Shown here: piece by piece, positions 49,401 to 61,480 of the stretch
Layout of the letters: each line of letters begins with the position of its first letter
Numbering within the stretch: the first letter of the stretch is position 1
Origin: Neelides folsomi
Taxonomy: Eukaryota > Arthropoda > Collembola > Neelipleona > Neelidae
Direction of reading: 5' to 3'
Length of the DNA: 64,000 bases
NCBI GenBank assembly: GCA_034687125.1
Contig: JAQGBZ010000155.1
Coordinates: 1-64,000 of the forward strand
Position numbers and translations under genes: made by a program
Notes under the pieces: model-generated
Databases searched by the model: none
The model's input: only the letters and a program-made list of their open reading frames with translations
What the model was told of the DNA's origin: nothing

Positions 49401-52400
49401 TTATAACAAACAAGACCTACTAGTGATAAATAGAAACCTATCTATTCTATCAGAAAGAGAATTATTACTCATCGTGACAATGTATGGAAATACTCTACTA
49501 CATTATATTTACGGTAGCTAAAACTACAAGTCTAATTAAAATCGGAAGCCTTTCGCCATTAGTTCTGTAAAGCAAATTGCAGCATACATACTATATTAAC
49601 ACAGACTATAATTAACCTTAGAAACTTATGTAAGTACATAAAGTACATACATACATACATAATAAATATTTATACACACCCTACATGCTACATATATAAA
49701 TACAGATAGTTGAAGTTTGATATTATGCGCTGCTAAAAGATAAAGGATGAAATATTCGCAACAACACTTAATAATAAATACAAATATTTCAAAAGAAGCA
49801 TTGATCACAAATCTAATATCTTACTTAAATACATACCTAGCATTTAATATTACTTTAGTTTTTATTTCTAAACAAAATATAGTAAAGTTGAATTCATTGA
49901 AAATATCTTTTCCTAATATAATTAATAATTTTTCTCAATTGTCTTTGTTGGTGTAGGAAGGATAATAAAAGAAGTATTGGAAGAAATAAATTTACAAAAC
50001 TTACTTGGTAGACGAACGGATGGGAATGAATGATGGCTATTGAACAGAACCACAACACAACATAAAGGTCAGATTTTTGTTCTCACTTGTGGATAACTTT
50101 CATTAGCTGGCTAATTGGAAAGACCAATGACGAGCGGGGAGGAATAAATTGATATGAGGATGGAGGGGTCAAGTGATCTCTCGTTAATCGAGATTAAGTC
50201 CAGTGGAAGGGAATTGTTTCTCCGGAGAGTAATTCAAACGACTCTCACAAATCACCTTTGTTTGTGGCTACACTTTGGCTGTCCTTCTGGGAACCCCGCG
50301 ACTTCTTGGGCATATCTCTATGAGGCGAAGAAACGGGCAGTTGGGTTCCTTCGGGTCCGGCAAAGGTGGCCGGTGATAAATGGGACGGGAGAGGAAGTAG
50401 GGCCGGTGGAGTCGACAAGCTACACTGAAAGTGAATCAAGTCCAGCGACTTTCCTCCCTCCCTCTCGGCTCCCCTTATCGCTCACTCAAACTTTCTGTCT
50501 CTCCGACGACTTGAAAATCAACGAGGTTCTCTCAACATTACTCATCTATATGTCAACTCGTAGTTTCAAGGACGAAGAGGACAGTTGCTCAAGAAACGAG
50601 GAGTTATCCACTGCAGATAAATATTACCAGGAGGATTAAGGACTCCTGGCTGCACCACCAGTGCAACCTCCTCCAGACTCAACGGGTAAACTAATAATAA
50701 AGTTTTCACCGCACACTCTGTCCTCTTGCCACGGTAAAGAAGAGGCTCATTGATTGAGTTTTTAATTTGTTTGGACTGAGGGTGCAGCGCGGGAGAGACT
50801 TTGACTACTCTTAACTTTTATTTATGTTCGCTCCCCCCAAAATTAATTAGATTTAATATAGAGGAGGATTCTTCGTCAGGGCAATGTGGAATCTCGTGGT
50901 TGCTCCAGTTAAGACGTGTAGGCGCAAAGCACAGGAAACCCACGTTGGATCTCTCCACTCACTCGACGAGCTTCAAGTGAGCACTGAGGAGTTGGGCCGA
51001 TGGAAGGGGAACTTTACTTATTCGGCCACCCAGGGCACAAGGAGAACACCCCGCAACCTCCAGAAGGGACATCCGAATAAGCTATTACAAATCACCCACC
51101 CGCTCCTTCCCAAATTTCACCTACAATTAAGGCAATAACCAAATCCCCCTGGCTGTCGTCAATCTTCTCTTTTAAAGATATATTGTAATAATAATCAATA
51201 CTCAGGGCTCGTTCCATAAAGAGCCAATAAATAGACAAAAGGTGCATTGTGTACAAATTAACTAATTTACATTCTCTAGCTTTATGTTCCTGGGGTAATT
51301 AAAAGCTCACAAGAAAAGTATGGTGAACAAATAATAGTAAATATATTAGTCAAATATAAGTATTTTTATAAGAAACGAAGGAATCGATTTACTCCCACCT
51401 GTCGAAGAGTCGGGACCTCGAGCACCTGGCCAAAAGAGACCCGGGTTAAAAATTTCTATTGTATAAACCAATATTGTATACCCAATATTCGAGCGAATTA
51501 CTTACGTTATCCACGTATGGATCGCTTGGTTTTGGTATATCTCGTCTCGTCTCAATATTGAACCGAGAGATGAATTGGTAATGGAGTGAAGGGGATGAAT
51601 GGATTGTATTGTTTCCACCACCAAGGGACTCAAAGGATACGCAGAGGTTCCAGATCCTCAGAGGGTGAGACTCATTACGAGAGTACAACCCACATGAACT
51701 TCTCACCCTTTTGACACAGGCAAAGAGAGAGAATTTAAGAGATTGAGATGGGTTGATTTCGATTCCCTACGGTGGAAATACCAAACGTCCAAATTTATTT
51801 CCAGCTCTAACCGTTCATACATGGAGGCAGTGAGAAAAATGAGTTGAGAGAGAGCATTCTGGAAATTTCATCCCCCAAGAGCTTCCGGATTGTGTGATGT
51901 ACTAACTTTCCAAGGTCTTTAATATTTCAGGGATTCTCTTGCCCAAAAGTCTGAATTTCAGGTAATGTATTAACTCGAGCAACTTCTATACGTATTTCTA
52001 TGTTTCACTCGAAGTGAGAATATAGTAGTAGATATGTATAATACGCACATTTGCTCTTATCCTTTTATTAATATTTGTAATACCTAATTTCCACGTGTTG
52101 GCGGTTATGGAGGGATATATACAGTTATTATACAATATTTAGCTATGATCTTACCATTTAGGGCATACAAATAATATTGTTATCTCTCACTTCCTAAACG
52201 TTCAATTCAACTAACTAAAGATTAGGGAGATTTATTAATTGTCGATATACAGGTATTTATTGAACAGTGTAGTAGTATAAAATCCTCTGCCATGGATAAA
52301 TTGAAGGTTAAGTTCAAATTAAAAATTTAGTAATAACTAATTTAGTATTTGTATATAAAGAAATCTTTAAACTTTGAATGAGTGACTATAAACATACAGT

Positions 52401-53485
52401 ATTTAAGGCTATAATGAATATTAGAATTTAATGCTGAATTATAGCTATACCAAAAAATGTAGATATAGGATTTGAGCATGAAGATGAAGGGCCATGTGTC
52501 AGCCCTTTAAGACAAAATTTAAGTAAAATCGAGGGCCTTTCTTAAAAAAACTCTCGAAAACCCCGAACACCAATTGGTGCTTATTATAGTAAGGAAAGGA
52601 CAAGGAGCACCTTTTAATAAGAAGATAAGCATTATGTGTACTCTAAGTACATGAAAGTGTGTTAGAGACTCTCCTCTTACAACATAGTTTATGATATACG
52701 AACGGTGTGTTTAGGTTTTAAATTTCCAATCTCCCGTTTCCGCTTCAAACTCGATGTATCTTTTCTAGAGGCTCATTCATTCAATATTTGAGAATACAAA
52801 CAAGGGTAAAAAATATTTCAAAGGTAGGATGAGGCTCTGGATGGGTTTCAATCCGTCCAGATGTTCGAGATACTCAAATTTTGCTAACAAAATCAATGAA
52901 CTTACATTCAAGGGTGGTGGTTTCTTTTAAAAATGAGCTAACTCGATATCTTTATTATTATTGGAATCTTCTTTTCAAAATTAAAAGTCGCCATTTGCTC
53001 CTCCTGACTTTTATTGTAGTACTTGAAATGATGAGATAAATAAAAATAATGATTGAATTATAACTTGATTGTTGACCAAAATTGAATTGGAGTTTACTAG
53101 CAGCAATTGCAGTTAGGAATCCAAAAAAATAATTTCGGATATTTGCATTCAATCAATTCCCATTTTACTTAAATGAAATTCTTAATCAGATCCTTTAGGA
53201 TATTTTTATAATTTATAATTTAAAGTTTTTTGAGGGAGTTTAAAATGAGTGGTATTAATAAAATGAAGTAATAGAATTGTCTTTAGCATTAAGTAATAGC
53301 AATATCTAAAAAGTAATAGAATTTGGGTTTAGTAACATTAAAAATGTATATGAATAAGTAAATGCTATTTCCTAATGTTAAAACTTGTTGAGTTTTGAGT
53401 TGATGCTACTGTTCCATTCAAGCGGTAACTTCAAAAACAAATACGTTTTTAATAATTATTAACTAACTTATAGTAAAATTGCACT
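46461..53485. other. No recognised gene; spacer with one long open frame
   Basis: Tandem duplications occur at 48050-48085 (GATTATGTATGTA units) and 49096-49124 (GTATATGTTTATT twice), and TACA repeats at about 49634-49662. The longest open frame of the window (161 codons, 50154-50639, plus strand) lies in a GC-richer block that continues to about 51.1 kb. It is Ser/Thr/Pro-rich in its middle and unrecognised. The frame at 47647-47970 (minus) begins with a hydrophobic stretch but shows no family motif. No RNA genes were seen. Confidence 0.5.
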
Positions 53486-54140
53486 ATTTAAATGTCAAGT
53501 TCGAGTCAAGTTTGAGTCTGAAGGTGAAGATTCAAAGAAAGAATCTTCCAAGCAGGAAATATTTGTTAGTAACCTCAAAGAATTTCCAATCCTATTGGAT
53601 AAGTCGAGAGTCCCAAATGCTGTAAATCAAAGAAGGCAATGGCTAAAATAATTGCAATTTTGGGAAGCTATGGTCAATGTTTTACAGAAACTACTCTCAC
53701 AGAGAAAATCCACAATATGAAAAAGAAGATCAAAAACAGAACGGACATGAACAAAACGTGAAACAAGAAGATCCAACTGTGCGAGTGGGAAAGGCAATTT
53801 TTTGAATTGGCCAGTCAGGATTCCAATTCAGTTTACTGTAAAATTCCAGGTATATAATATTTAAAATAAAGTTAAATATTCAATTATATAAATGGTAATT
53901 AACAGTTCAATTAAAGTCATTCTAAACTATGAATTATTAGGTGCGAAATCAGTCGGAGTTAATCGAAGTCAACTTGAGAAACGAGGTGACGAAGAAGTCG
54001 AATGTTCAGGGAGTAAAAGATCAGCATCGGCCTCACCTATACTAAAAAGGGGAAAAGCTTCTTTACTTGAGAAATACGAGACAGAACATCTAAACAACTT
54101 TTTATATTCTTCATTTGAGAATTCGCGTCGTTCTTTATAA
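53486..54140 (+). pseudogene. Broken Myb/SANT-like DNA-binding protein gene
   Basis: Three blocks read as one protein family. The first is SKQEIFVSNLKEFPILLDKS, then RVPNAVNQRRQW (about 53540-53640). A second, in another frame from 53639, is MAKIIAILGSYGQCFTETTL, then TEKIHNMKKKIKNRTDMNKT. After a single in-frame TGA comes NKKIQLCEWERQFFELAS, then QDSNSVYCKIPG. A clean 91-base GT...AG intron (53850-53940) then joins in phase to GAKSVGVNRSQLEKR, an acidic/basic linker and a C-terminal tail ending at 54140. The FP-x-LLDKS and xYCKIPG signatures with tryptophan-containing helices resemble the Myb/SANT-like (zeste/MADF-like) proteins of arthropods. The match is from memory of the family's shape and is not proven. 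One frame change and one stop make this copy a pseudogene unless they are assembly errors. Confidence 0.6.
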
Positions 54141-56431
54141 TGTTTAACTGCTTTGGTTATGTACAATAATGGCAAAGTAGCCATTTCTTAATAATAATTA
54201 AAGGTGTAGCATAACTGAAGCCTGTCAAGTACCGTGCTACACTTTTTAGAAGTTATAACTTAAAAGTGGTAGCATTAACTCAGTATTATTCATAAGGTTT
54301 AGTAATTTTAGCCTTAGCATTTACTCTCGAAGTTACAACTTTTTGATAATGCTAAGTATTTTAGTTTTAGCAATAGCAAGTTGTTCTTATTCATACAGAT
54401 TGGGAAAAAATGAAGTATTAGCAAGAAGTATTAACTTATTCATACCACTGAATATCTCGATGTACACTATATTAGTTATGAGGGGAGTATAACTACAAAT
54501 AGTACATATCCATACACGTATATATGGTAATGTTACAAGATATTAGAAGGGAAATTACAAGGTAGCAGAGGAGAGAACAAGAAGGAGATTTATAGTAGGG
54601 CTGAAGGGCTCCTTTAAGAAGATTGAGGTGATTGAAGGTAGGACATGAAGGAAGGAGAATAATGTTTGTCTAGAGCCCTTATTTAAACTAACGAACTGCT
54701 TATAAGAAGCTTTTTAATCTTTTCATCATTATTTGGGAATAGAGGGATGTCGGAGGGAGTTTGGGTGCTCTACCCATCCTCTTAGGTTTCTCTCTTTCTT
54801 TTCTCGAGCAATTTTCTGGTTGGGAGATTAGGCCGAATCTGATCGCCTACCGCTGAGAATAATCACGCCGCCGACTTTATTCTTCTAGACAGCTGCTATG
54901 CAGAGTATGAGCTCAAAAAGGATCCTCAAACTCATCAAACAAGTTCCCTTTCGCTCTTCTACCTACATGAACTTCTTTTGTCAGGTTCGGAGAGATACTT
55001 CCGATCTTTCTTTCGCTAGATGAACATTCTTCATGCTTAAGCTTGTGATCGCAGATTCCCCACCCGGCTTGCTACCCGGGTGGGTAGTGGGTATTTGGTA
55101 AACCTATGAGGTCATAGGGGTCAAGAGGAGTGAGGATATAAATATTTAATTAAATATGCTTTCAATTTATTCCAAAACTAAACTTGGGTTTTTTCACTAT
55201 CATCATTATTTCATTATTCTCATTAAATCCCAACTTCATCAACGTCCCATTACTTCGCAAGATAATATTTAAAATAGTCGTTTTTCTAGTCATCAACATC
55301 ATGTATGAAATGATGAGATGGTTATTTTATGAATATAGTAGAAAGAAGAGTAATATTAGAGAAGACCATGCCTCAAAAATGTCATAAAATAAGTACATAT
55401 GTATGTAAAGAAGGTTAAGGGGCGAAACTTCAATGTGGTCCATTTCGTATACACTTCAAAGTTGATACTCATGATCTTTATTTTAATTTGAAAAAGAGCA
55501 TTTAAAATTTAATGCAAATCAATTTAATTTAGAACCTGGAGATAGCACCAGGAACTTTTATTTTGTAAAGTTCCCCAGTGAAACAATTTATTTTGCCGTC
55601 CAATCTCTCCACCCATCAAGCTGCTGCCCGCTACCCAAATCTATCTTCTGCCCACTTGGCGAACCCACACACAATGTTTAACTCCATTCCTCAAAAATAA
55701 CAACACTAGAAAAAGATACATATTATCTCAATTTCTCAATACTTTGAACTAAACAAACTTGTCTAAAACAAGTATTGGTATTTTAAATTGCGTGCATTAT
55801 ACATTATGCATTACAAGTATACTCTCAAGATGCCAAGCCAATGATTTTCCGGGGTTTTAAATTTGATTTAGATTTACATAGTTTTAATTGCTATAGATTA
55901 TAACTTTGATAATCTTATTCAAATTCTAAAACCCGGGAAATGCTCGGCGTCGGGAGAGAATATATAAGTATATAATACTGATCTGATACTATGTACTAGA
56001 TGTATAGTATAAATACTGTGTAAGCATATTTGTATTGTATGCATGTACCACCCCTATTTATATTTTAAAAATGTTCCCGGTTAAGTAATACTGATAACTA
56101 CCTACACATATGATACTATACATTGAGTAAGTAGGTAGATGTTTATATATATACAGATTTTTTAGAGAACAATCTATAATGGAATAACTCTTAAAATTCT
56201 TATTAATTAATATAATAATGTTTACATATAATTTATTGTTAGCTAACTTACATTTCACATTTTAATTATTAAAATTATATACATTTTTCTTCGATATAAC
56301 TAAAAACGTGTTTAATTAAAAACACAAGAAAAGTATCCAGTTCTCTTTATAGTATAAATATTAGATACTGTAAATAAGATTTATTTATATGCATTCTAGG
56401 GTACAAAATACCTAGTAATAAATATATAATA
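54141..56431. other. No recognised gene; spacer
   Basis: A GC-rich hairpin with 9-bp arms, CCCACCCGG at 55059-55067 and CCGGGTGGG at 55076-55084, stands out. The rest is AT-rich with frames below 75 codons and no recognised motif. Confidence 0.6.
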
Positions 56432-56681
56432 GGTTGACCGAAAAGATGGGCTCTGTAGTCTCACTTAACTTTTTTATTAATCAACCAATTGACTTGAAAT
56501 TTGAACTTAATATGCATAGTCGTATGTAGTATAAGGCAAAAAAATGTTAGGTGACAAAAGTCACCCCGTGACCTTTAGTGCATTATTGAATTAAGGTCAA
56601 CTTTTTACACTTTTTCCCTTTCTTCTCACTTGATTCACTTTTGAAACAATATGACTACAGAGCCCATCTTTTCGGTCAACC
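56432..56681. mobile_element. 250-bp MITE with 29-bp perfect terminal inverted repeats
   Basis: TA lies at both flanks (56430-56431 and 56682-56683). The left end GGTTGACCGAAAAGATGGGC plus TCTGTAGTC (56432-56460) is repeated exactly in reverse complement at 56653-56681. The interior of about 190 bases has no coding frame but holds a small hairpin (GGTGAC, AAAA, GTCACC at 56550-56565). Intact repeats suggest a fairly recent insertion. The GGTTGACCGAAAAG terminus is mariner-like; the parent element is not in this window. Confidence 0.9.
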
Positions 56682-56683
56682 TA

Positions 56684-59516
56684 TTAGTAAGTACAAGTAC
56701 ACTGTTCGATTCATGGTACACACGCTTCAAGATAATAATAAGTGGGCTTCAAGAATTATAAGGTAAGGTTAAATATGTTTTAAATCAGGGCAAAGCAAAG
56801 ATTTAAACAATGACAAAGCAATGTGCATTTTTGAGTGGAAAAAGTAATTTCCTCTCGTTGCTTCACAGTTTTGAAAATTTCAATCAAAATGAGAATCAAA
56901 GAAAATTAGCAGAAATATGAAGAATTGGAGTGACAATACAATTATTACGAAAGGTATAGTACAAGTCTCATCTTCCCTTTTAAATTCCCAATTCTGGGTT
57001 AAGCCTATATGTGTTTCATTTAGAGACAATTTGAAGATCCCCCTCAGCTAAGTCCAAGTTAATCCGATTAAGATTAGGAAATTGGCATTCAAACAAAGAT
57101 ATCATATTCCTTCAGTCAGAAGTGATGAAGGGAATCAGCCCTTGAGCCTGACAGGAAGAAGATGAAAGGAAGAGAACTCCAGATCTCATTTACAATATTC
57201 ACACCTTTCACCTGCCTTCTCTCACCCTCATCAGACCATCTCAGCCTGATTTAATTTCCATAGGCCTTCAAATTCTCAAGTTATTTATTTGAGCGTTGAG
57301 CTCCTTGGGCCAAATCAAATTTCAGCCCTATAGCTTTTAATCTCCGCCATTCCCATTTCAAGGAAATCCTCCTCATTGCCTAAATAAACAAAAGACGTTT
57401 GTGGGGAGAGCGACTGCCCGCCATCTTCCCCTTAATGAAGACAGGACCCCGGTCCTGGATGGGTTTAATGAGAGTTCCTCTAAAGTGACAAATGGAGATA
57501 TTTCTCTCGCGAGACTTGGTCTAATAATGACAAACTCGCGCAAAGACTATTTAACTTTGTAAAGCATAATACCTATTTCTATCTACATGGCCCGTTTGCT
57601 TTGCAGGCCCTTCCGCTCTCCCTTATGAAGTGGATGGGAATAAAAGGAAATAAAATGGGCACAACAAGGGTCCAACTATCCTTGCTCGCTCCCGAGCTGT
57701 TTGTTCACCTCTTTTCCTTTCAGCTTTGGGAAAGTCAAGAGCCACTTGACGAGCTGCCCCTTTTCTCTCACAAACTCCCCGGCCAAACATTCATTTCATA
57801 TCACTTCATTTCCCTAAAACTTTTCCTCACAGATAATCAAGGAAATTGGGCCATAACCCAGGTTTACTAACTTCCACTGAAATGAATACATGTTAGCGAG
57901 AGCCCTCAACTTCATAATCTCCATCAAGATGAGGCGGAAAAATGCAGAGAGGTGATCCAAGTCGTTAAGAGGGGAAACTAATGTTACTAATTAAGTTTTA
58001 TAGACAAAGTTTATTGAGGAGGAGCAGGAGGATGAATGTTCTTCCTTTATACACACCATTCCTATCTCCTATTTCTTATTAACTGTTCGTATCAACTCCC
58101 TGACCCGGCTTAGCCACGGACTCAGTCATTCAGTCAGAGGGTGTGAGGTTTCTGAGACTAAATGCATCACTTGGAATAATTTCTCCAGCTTGGCCATTCA
58201 GGTCTGGGAAGGATTGTGCGGGAGTAAAATGGAGAACTCCCGCATTATGAAGATGTATGGAGTGGATGGATCTGAGAGGGTGCATTTTCCTTCGATAATC
58301 CAAATGGTGTTTATCTATCATTGTGCAAAGACTCCCCTCTCAAACCACTCTCGCAAAGGTTCTAATCGGCCCAAGTGGAGTAATGCAATGTCCATCCAAG
58401 AAATGAGTCCTCCACCCTCGCCATCGCCTCTGGAAAGAGTCCATGGACGGAATCACCAATCACTCCTTCACATAACTTCCTTCACCTTCCCCACACTTTC
58501 CAATATCAAATTACTGTTTGCTGGAACTCGGAGAAAGTCAAAGTTTTATCCACCATCACAATTTTTTCCTGGACTGACTACTACCGTGCATACAAACTCA
58601 GAACACTAACAAGTTTGCTTTATTAAATATTCATCCTAATCGAATACCAGTGAGATTAATTAAATGGAGTAGTATTAATGAAGTAAAGGAATACCTTGTT
58701 ATATTATTACTGATTTTCTAATTTTCCAAAATTCTAAATTCTATTTATCAAATTCATACTTACTTACATATAGCGTTAATCACTTCAACGAAGCTACCAT
58801 CCCATATGATCTGGTACCCAATTATTGTTCAATATTATTTAAGGGTAACACATGAACTTCAATAGATGTTTAATTTACATACCAATATAGGGAAGATTTT
58901 CATTAATTAGAAAATCTAATTTCATCATTTTAATATCACCTTGTAATAAAATAATTATTGTAATACTGCTATGCCTGAAAAAATATTTTTAGCATTGCTC
59001 ATGTATAAAATTATATTTTAACATGCTTTATATTATATTCATATAATATATAATTTTGAATTTATGAACTTGGTAGGTAAGTTAATCAGCAGCTTATCCT
59101 TTATTTCACACACTCACACATACAGTTAGTTAATTATCTGTAATTAGTTAGACATATCTTTAGAAATAGACTTATCTTAACAAATTAAAAACTCAAGTGT
59201 TTATATGAATCCTATAGACTATAAGCACTCATTCAAAATTCATTAATTTGGATTCAATTGACGGCTTTGACGGTTTCTGCTGAGGCATCAGAAACGAGTC
59301 AATTGAGTCAATTTACTTTCGTTCCTACTAGGAATATACAATTTTATCACATATGTATGAGTAAGCAAATTTGCAAATTCAGAATTCTGGAGAGGGGTGA
59401 AGTGGGGAAGAGATTTCTATATTGTCGTGAAAGATTCCATTATTAGTCAAATGCGGTATATAATAATAATAATATACAAATAGAATAACCATTTATTATA
59501 CATATGTAATGTAGAG
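56684..59516. other. No recognised gene; spacer
   Basis: A GC-richer block at about 57.1-58.6 kb contains open frames of 89 (57601-57870) and 139 codons (58190-58609) on the plus strand, without recognised motifs. The remainder is AT-rich. No RNA gene or transposon end was recognised. Confidence 0.5.
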
Positions 59517-59518
59517 TA

Positions 59519-61478
59519 GCGGTTTTGTTCGAAAGTTATCTCCTGTTCGAAAGATAGCCCTGCTCGAAAGATAGCTCCTTGTCCAAGCTGAGAATTTTAA
59601 AGATAGCCCCTGTCCTAAAGTAAGCCCCCCTTCTCTTGTATGTAAGACATTTAATATATGAACGATATTTCACAAATATTTCGATCATTCGTCAATTTCA
59701 TTATCAGATTTTATTAAAATGCCACGCAGACATCACACAATAGATTTTAAACTTAAAGTTTTAAAATATTCAAAAACTCACTCTCAAAATCAAACCGCTT
59801 GTTCATTTCAAAATTGATCCCAAAAAAATTCGTGAATGGAAAAAACAAAAATTAGAAATCGGCAAGGAAATTTATTTAATTTTTTATGATTGGAATAATA
59901 TTTATAAAAATATAGGCAAATCAAATTTAATGATTGTTGGTAAAGTAACTAATTAAATTTATTTTAGCAGGTTTAACGAAGCAAAATAAATCGAAAAGCA
60001 AATTAAGAAAGAATTTGCCAGGAAGTGGAAGAAAGCCGATATGTGAAGATTTTGAAAACGAAATTTATGAATGGGTCATCTAAAAAAGAAGGAGGTACGA
60101 GTAACGACAAAAATCATTAGGAGCTACGCTTTTGATCTTCACAAAGCCTACGGCGAACAGACAACATTCAATGTTTCAGATGGCTGGATGAGGAAATTTA
60201 TGAAAAGGAATGATCTCTCACTTAGAAGGCATACTACAGTAGCTCAGAAAGATCCAGAAGAATTAATACCAAAAATCGTATCATTCATTGGATACACGTC
60301 TCAACTCAAACAACAGCACTATTAACGATGCTAACATAATTGCAATGGACGAAACTCCTGTTTGGTTTGACATGGTTGGAAGTACGACTGTCGATAAAGT
60401 TGGTACAAAAGAAATTTCTTTTAAAACGACGGGAAACGAAAAGTCCCATTTTACCGTACCACTAGCTCAAAAGGGGACGGAACCAAGCTAAAGCCATTTA
60501 TAATATTCTAAGGTAAATATAATTCTTAATATCGCAATTTATGAAATTATAATCAAATGTTTAATGCAAAATATATTTAATTTAATAATTACAATTTAGT
60601 TCACTGATTATATTGTTTTTTAATTTAAAGGAGCAATTCAGAAAGTGAAAGAACTGAAGGATTTCAAAGGAGGAGTTGTTACAATTTCAAAAAATGGTTG
60701 GATGCACTCCGATTTAACAAAAAATGATGATGTTTACGGGAAAATGAGTTTTGGCAAACGAATTCTTGTTTGGAACAGTTACAGTTGCCACATTGATAAA
60801 GGAGTTAAGGCATATTTTAAACAGCTCAACAGTGTTATGGATGTTATTCCAGGTGGTTGCACCAAGTATGTTCAAGCTCCTGATCTTTCGTGGAACAAAC
60901 CCTTCAAGCTTCATATAATGGAATCATACGACAAATGGATTTCTAATGATAAAAACATAGAATACACAACAGGAGGTCAGCTTAAATCTCATCCTTATCA
61001 TATCAATTTTGTGTAAATGGGTTAAAAATGCTTGGGAATCCCAATCAGAAGAATTAATAAAAAATTCATTCAAGTATTGTAGAATAACGACAAGTGAAGA
61101 TGGTGCTGAAGATCACGATTCATTGTTTCAAAGATCAGAGCAAATGTTTTGGAAGTCTGAGTCTTCAAGAATTTCGAGAAGATACAAATAGGGAACCCAT
61201 TGAGCAAATCGATAAAGAAGACGAATATTAACATAATGCCAATGAAATTGTTATATCTGAAAGTGAAGATGATGAAGCAAACGTCACGATTTCCACAAAA
61301 AGCGAAAATTAAGAAATGGGAAGTTCGGAAAATGAAATATTTTTAGTTTGTCAAATAAAAACTTTAACTCTGTAAATTAAAATTTCATTTATTTAATTAT
61401 AACCCCCGCCCGAAAGATAGCCCTGTAGAAGGACCAATTTTAAAAGATAACCCCGGGCTAACTTTCAAACAAAATCGG
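59519..61478 (+). mobile_element. Pogo-like DNA transposon
   Basis: The unit is flanked by TA (59517-59518 and 61479-61480). Its ends form an imperfect inverted repeat: left GCGGTTTTGTTCGAAAGTTA, right TAACTTTCAAACAAAATCGG. It carries a decayed transposase of the pogo/CENP-B-like group. Inside each end are further copies of a CGAAAGATAGCCCTG-type motif: about 59530, 59548, 59564 and 59599 on the left, and 61411 and 61443 on the right. Notably these are in the same orientation at both ends. Length about 1.96 kb. It is defective through frame changes, stops and a substituted catalytic residue. Confidence 0.85.
59719..61191 (+). pseudogene. Broken pogo-like transposase
   Basis: The start MPRRHHTIDFKLKVLKYSKT (59719) is a psq/pogo-type helix-turn-helix, continuing in another frame with IDPKKIREWKKQK. 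A CENP-B-type second DNA-binding region follows (NVSDGWMRKFMKRNDLSLRR, with TTVAQKDPEE after it). The DDE domain has the first Asp in AMDETPVW (60348-60350) and the last Asp in GGCTKYVQAPD (60882-60884). The second Asp is replaced by Asn in LVWNSYSCH (60774-60776), with 35 residues between it and the last Asp. A 118-base GT...AG intron (60513-60630) sits at the KPFIIF/GA junction, just after an in-frame TAA. The C-terminal part (WVKNAWESQSEELIKNSFKY) ends at 61191, and an acidic, Ser-rich tail can be seen in another frame to about 61313. Multiple frame changes and the lost Asp exclude activity. Confidence 0.85.
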
Positions 61479-61480
61479 TA

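Noticed and set aside
58190-58609. 139-codon plus-strand frame
   Set aside because: Low-complexity Ser/Pro stretches and no recognised family; an antisense frame is also open.
60714-60914. Minus-strand frame opposite the pogo-like transposase
   Set aside because: Shadow of the sense coding region, which carries the catalytic motifs.
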